From contig NW_024104347.1 of assembly GCF_003945595.2 (NCBI RefSeq), forward strand, positions 1 through 64,000: a stretch of 64,000 nucleotides of DNA, written 5' to 3'. Both the position numbers and the translations under genes were made by a program. Below, in pieces: positions 60,120 through 64,000 of the stretch; position 1 is the stretch's first letter, and every line of letters starts with the position of its first letter. The notes under the pieces are model-generated. The model saw only the letters and a list, made by a program, of their open reading frames with translations. It searched no databases and was not told the origin of the DNA. This DNA is from Pipra filicauda. Its lineage: Eukaryota > Chordata > Aves > Passeriformes > Pipridae.

Positions 60120-63100
60120 GTGAGGGCACGACCTGACCCGACCCCTGGGTCGTCAGCTATGGAGGGGCCGCACCCGGGCCTTGAGCCGGGGAAGGGGGCC
60201 AGTTGTCAGTATCGGGGACAGAGGGCGGAGAAGGGGCTGGTCGGGGTACGCAGGGAAGGCAAGGGAGCTGCTCTGTGCACGGCGCTCTGGGGGCGGAATA
60301 TTTCCTCTCAGCCTGGCTCCCGGCTGAGCCCTGTCCAGCGCCCCTCGTCCCCGCTCGCGGTACTCCGGGGCTTTGCGGGCGAGTGGCGACCTGCTTTCTC
60401 CGCGGCGGGGAGACCCTCTCTGCTCCCCCAGCCCCGTCTGGCTCCTGCTGGTCCCTCCGCTCCTGGAGCCACCCAGGTGTCAGGCCCCTGCCGGGAGAAG
60501 ACAGAGGGGTGATTCACTCAAGGGTTTGCGGAGGAGAGGACCTTTCCCATCCCGGGCGTTTGCCTTTCGTGCTCATCCGGCAGATAAAACTTTCGGCTGG
60601 AGCGGAAGGGACCCTGGGAGCTAGTGGGAGTGGTATTGACACATACTGTGCTGCCGTACCTAAAGGTCGCGTGTCAAGTCTGCCCAAAGCGGCGACCGTC
60701 TGAAAAAACTGCGTCTTATTTGGCACTATTGCCATCTGCGATTATGGTCACTCTCATTGGCAGGCACGGTTCCTCTTTTTTGTTAAAAAAAAAAAAAGTA
60801 GTTGTCAGTTGTTAGGGTGGACTTGCTGTGTGTGTACTTGAGTTTTACAGAGACAAAATTGTAGCAAAATGAGTGGAGTTGACCAGCTTGAAGCTGTATG
60901 AAGGCTGGAGGTTTCTGAAAGATGCTGTGGTATACTTAAGGTGTATTTTATGTGTCAGGGCTGTAAAGTCTTGAAGCCGTCTTGTGACTACTTTGAGAAA
61001 CCTCCTAGTAAAAACGGCCTTCAATCCACAGCCTGCCTAAACAAAACCCCAATTACTTTAAAAAAAAAATCAGATCAGATACACTGATGAACTACTCTCT
61101 TATCTCTACTCTCTTATCCCCTTGTAAACAATCTGTTTATCAAACTGACGTAATTAAAATAATTCGAGCGCCCAGAAAAGGTGACTGCACAGATCTGATT
61201 TTAAAAAAAATGAACACAAGATGTTGATCTAAACAGATTTACTAAATGTGTAATGCCAAGGCAGATCTACTCCACCTCCATGAAAAGTTTTGCTAAGTGT
61301 AAACATCTAAAACCTCCTTCCTTAATTGGTAGTGAGTGACATGATCCAGCTAGTCTTAAATAAACTTCAAGTCTGGACTACCAAATCAAATTCAAAATGG
61401 TTTTGCATGCTGGGAGGTATTCCAACCTCAACACGCCCTTTCTTGTACATAACTGACTTTGAAAAGCTATGACCAATTGTGAGGCTACTCCCCTGAGTAA
61501 ACTTCATTTTCAAGTATTAGCCAGTATTGCAGAGTGTCTTATCAAGAATGTTTCTGCTGTGGAGAACATTCCACTCTTGTGTAAAGATCTCACCAATATT
61601 AGTGTATTAGTATTGAAGTTTAGTAATTTTCCTCAAAAAAAATTTCAGTGAAAAGAAACCTTTTAACCATCTATTTTGAAGTATTTATGTTCTGTGGTTT
61701 GTGTTGTTATTTTTTTTAATATAACCTTCCCTTAGCTAAACTGTTTTTAGATAATCTTTGTCTACAAATTATGCTGTGTAACTTTCAGGGAACTGGTGAG
61801 GCATTGCAAGTTGATTATGTAAAGCAATATAATTCACAGTCACAGAATATTTGAACCTTAATGGACCAAAGCGTGCTGTTAATTCAGTGTGTGTTGATCA
61901 CTTTACAGTAGCAAATTTTGGCTGGGTCTCAATCAATTTAAGCTCAAATAAATCTTACTCTAAAATTCAGTGGAATGCTTTCAAATTAGACAGTTCAGAA
62001 ATAATGTTTCTTTTTATTAATCTTGGAAGAAAAAGCTAATAACCTTCTGAATCTCAACCAAATTATTAATACAGATCACACTGAGGAGATGGTACAGTGG
62101 GTAATTTTTCAGGATATTTTGTAATTTGAAGTAGTTATTAACATTCATAGAGCAAAGTATGGTTTCCTAGCATGGAGAATGAGCAAAGAGTGATGCAGTT
62201 GTTCAGGGAAAACTTGCAATTATGAGGTTTGAAGTTAACTGTTCATTCAATGTCATGGATAAATTTGCTCCCTTTGCTCTATTCTGCTAGTAAAGCAGGT
62301 TTATTAGAACAAATTCTTGTAATCATATATGGGCCCCAAGTATCTTCTCTAGTATTGAATAAATATAAAATATTTAGTAAAATATTGAATAACTGAGATT
62401 GTCCATTAACATTTGAAGTGGGAAGGCCTTTTCTGATTTTCAGAAGGTGCTTTTGTAACACGAACAGCGATCCTCTGGCTTTGACTCAGTAGTCCTCAAA
62501 TTCCTTGATGTATTGAAATAAGTAGTGCTCTCAGGCATATGGTGAGATTCTTGGGGCTATCCTGTGCAGGGCCATGAGTTAAACTTTGATGATCCCTGTG
62601 GGTCCCTTCCAGCTCAGGATCTCATGTGATTTTAGCATTCTATGATACTCTGAAACTTTGTCATCAGAACAACTTTGAGAATGTACTTGTAACAAATACC
62701 CTGTTGATGAACTCGGAAAGTAAGTTTCAAGCTCTGGAGAGTGGCTTACTCATTGTGTGTCATAGCAGCATTTGAATCATGGCAGTTGCATGGAAAATTT
62801 GAGATACAAAAAGCCAATAGGAGCTGGAGTCGAACAACAGAGGCACGCATTCTTGGGAAGTGACATCCTTTTTTTAACAACTGCAACTCTATTTCACTGA
62901 ACTAACAAAACAGAAAGGAATGTGACTCCATTTGAATAGAACGACAGGAATACTGTTGTGGAAGATATATTCAACATTGTGCAAGAAGAACTGTTAAAAA
63001 ATATCCTAATGGCTATTTAAATTATGTGGGTATTACGTGCACCTTGTAGCTCTGCCTTTTGTAAGTTGAAATAAGGAAACATGACTTGTGGACGGAACTA

Positions 63101-64000
63101 AGATGGAACCTGCATTGAAGGCATTTCATATGTCTTTTTGTTTGTTTGTTTTGGTTTTGCTTGATTGGATTGTTGTTGGGGTTTTTTTCCTTTCAAAATC
63201 CTCCTCTTCTATGAAAGTTAGAGAAGCTGAGATTTGCTTTCACAAAAAAACTGTTGAGATTGACATTCTGTTTGTCCTGTGTTGCCCTACAATGGAACAT
63301 TGTTTAAGACTTCAGCCTTAGACAGTTAAAAATGTGAAATGTGTATTTAATTGCTGTGCAACAGGATGGATAATGGCTGGCACAGTTCTCACAATAATTT
63401 ATGTGCCACCAAACAAGTGCAGTTTATATGCTTCGCTTTAAAGGCCATTAGTTCAATCACACATTTTCTTGTCTCAAACTGAGTTATAATGATTTACGAA
63501 TGCTGTATTTAAAAAAAATACAAACAAACCACAACATATTTTAAACCTGGATGCTATAAGGAATCACTTTCTACTAGTGTGGAGCATTTACTAAAGCAGC
63601 TATATTGTATGGAATATAATCAGAGTACTCAAATTTCCAATGGATAGGGAATGAAAGATAATGTCAGGTACCTTAATTGGTATCTCTATATGTTCTTCTG
63701 AATACAGATATCTCAATAAAGAGGTTATTTATCGTAGTATAACTAGTCATAACATCAGTCTATTCTTAAAATTTAAGCTTCAGGCAAAGAAATTCACCTT
63801 TTGATTTAGAAGGTGTAATAGCAACAATTTTTTTTAATATTGATAGCCACACATTTAATTTGTTGAATTTTTTTATGATCACTTGACAACGGCTTCACTG
63901 CTGTTTATTTTTTTAGAGGGTTAGTGCCAGTCAGATGACTTGACCAGATGCTTTAGCAACCTGTCAAACCCAGATCAAGATTGTCATGTAGTGATGCAGT
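60120..64000 (+). other. ANLN: ANLN intron 1 (continues beyond window)
   Basis: The first 500 bp are CpG-rich, the rest AT-rich. A CR1 tail lies at about 62525-62653. No second ANLN exon was recognised, and open frames in the GC-rich start are compositional. Confidence 0.75.
62525..62653 (+). mobile_element. CR1 LINE 3'-end fragment
   Basis: The sequence ttggggctatcctgtgcagg then gatgatccctgtgggtccc and a terminal attctatgatactctg is a decayed CR1 3' UTR with its octamer tail, in + orientation. About 130 bp remain. Confidence 0.8.

Larger units (their letters stand above)
59650..60620. promoter_or_regulatory. ANLN: CpG-island promoter of ANLN
   Basis: GC- and CpG-rich block covering ANLN exon 1 and the start of intron 1. 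It lacks a TATA box. It contains an inverted CCAAT box (59903-59907), a CG/GC alternating run (about 59931-59942), and a GGCGC plus TTCAAA arrangement (59971-59986) of the CDE/CHR type, in keeping with G2/M expression of anillin. Confidence 0.72.

Noticed and set aside
59601..60703. Many long open frames on both strands around ANLN exon 1
   Set aside because: Compositional effect of the CpG island. Only MDPFTE with its strong donor site fits a gene.
1..64000. Search for tRNA, rRNA, snoRNA, CRISPR-like arrays or novel operon-like systems
   Set aside because: No cloverleaf A/B-box pair, no regularly spaced direct repeats beyond micro- and minisatellites, and no clustered intronless genes were seen. 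Gene structure is ordinary vertebrate.

Overview
The window looks like nuclear DNA of a bird. It contains several CR1 retrotransposon 3' ends with the avian ATTCTGTG-type tail, a solo LTR resembling an abundant avian endogenous-retrovirus LTR family, compact introns, and two CpG-island promoters in an otherwise AT-rich sequence. All recognisable genes are conserved vertebrate genes in the order EEPD1 - MATCAP2 (KIAA0895) - ANLN, which matches the order I recall from human chromosome 7p14. I recognised the genes by reading protein motifs, not by a database search.

Layout. 1-13.6 kb: the last five coding exons of EEPD1 on the + strand (257 C-terminal residues, covering most of the nuclease domain), ending in a short 3' UTR with a poly(A) signal at 13573. 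13.6-19.7 kb: intergenic DNA between convergent genes. 19.7-48.2 kb: the complete coding region of MATCAP2 on the - strand, in seven coding exons that sum exactly to 516 codons plus stop, with a roughly 3 kb 3' UTR. All its splice sites are GT-AG and all phases agree. It starts in a CpG island at 47.87-48.58 kb. 48.6-59.4 kb: intergenic DNA with a 13-bp minisatellite, a solo LTR, a TA/CA microsatellite and a small CR1 fragment. 59.65-60.6 kb: the CpG-island promoter and first coding exon (MDPFTE) of ANLN on the + strand. Intron 1 of ANLN fills the rest, and the next exon lies outside the window.

Functions. EEPD1 is a DNA-repair and replication-fork nuclease of the exonuclease-endonuclease-phosphatase fold. 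MATCAP2 belongs to the tubulin tyrosine carboxypeptidase family, with an HExxxH zinc site. ANLN is the actomyosin, septin and RhoA scaffold of cytokinesis. They are neighbours by conserved synteny and do not form an operon or pathway.

I found no undescribed biological system. The observations most worth a second look are a convergent pair of ZNF143/THAP11-like motifs in the MATCAP2 promoter, a CCAAT plus CDE/CHR arrangement in the ANLN promoter, an in-frame polyalanine-coding GCA repeat directly before the ANLN ATG, a roughly 155-bp foreign segment inside a CR1 copy, the CR1 copy that abuts the ANLN promoter, and a GC-rich 125-codon open stretch in a MATCAP2 intron.
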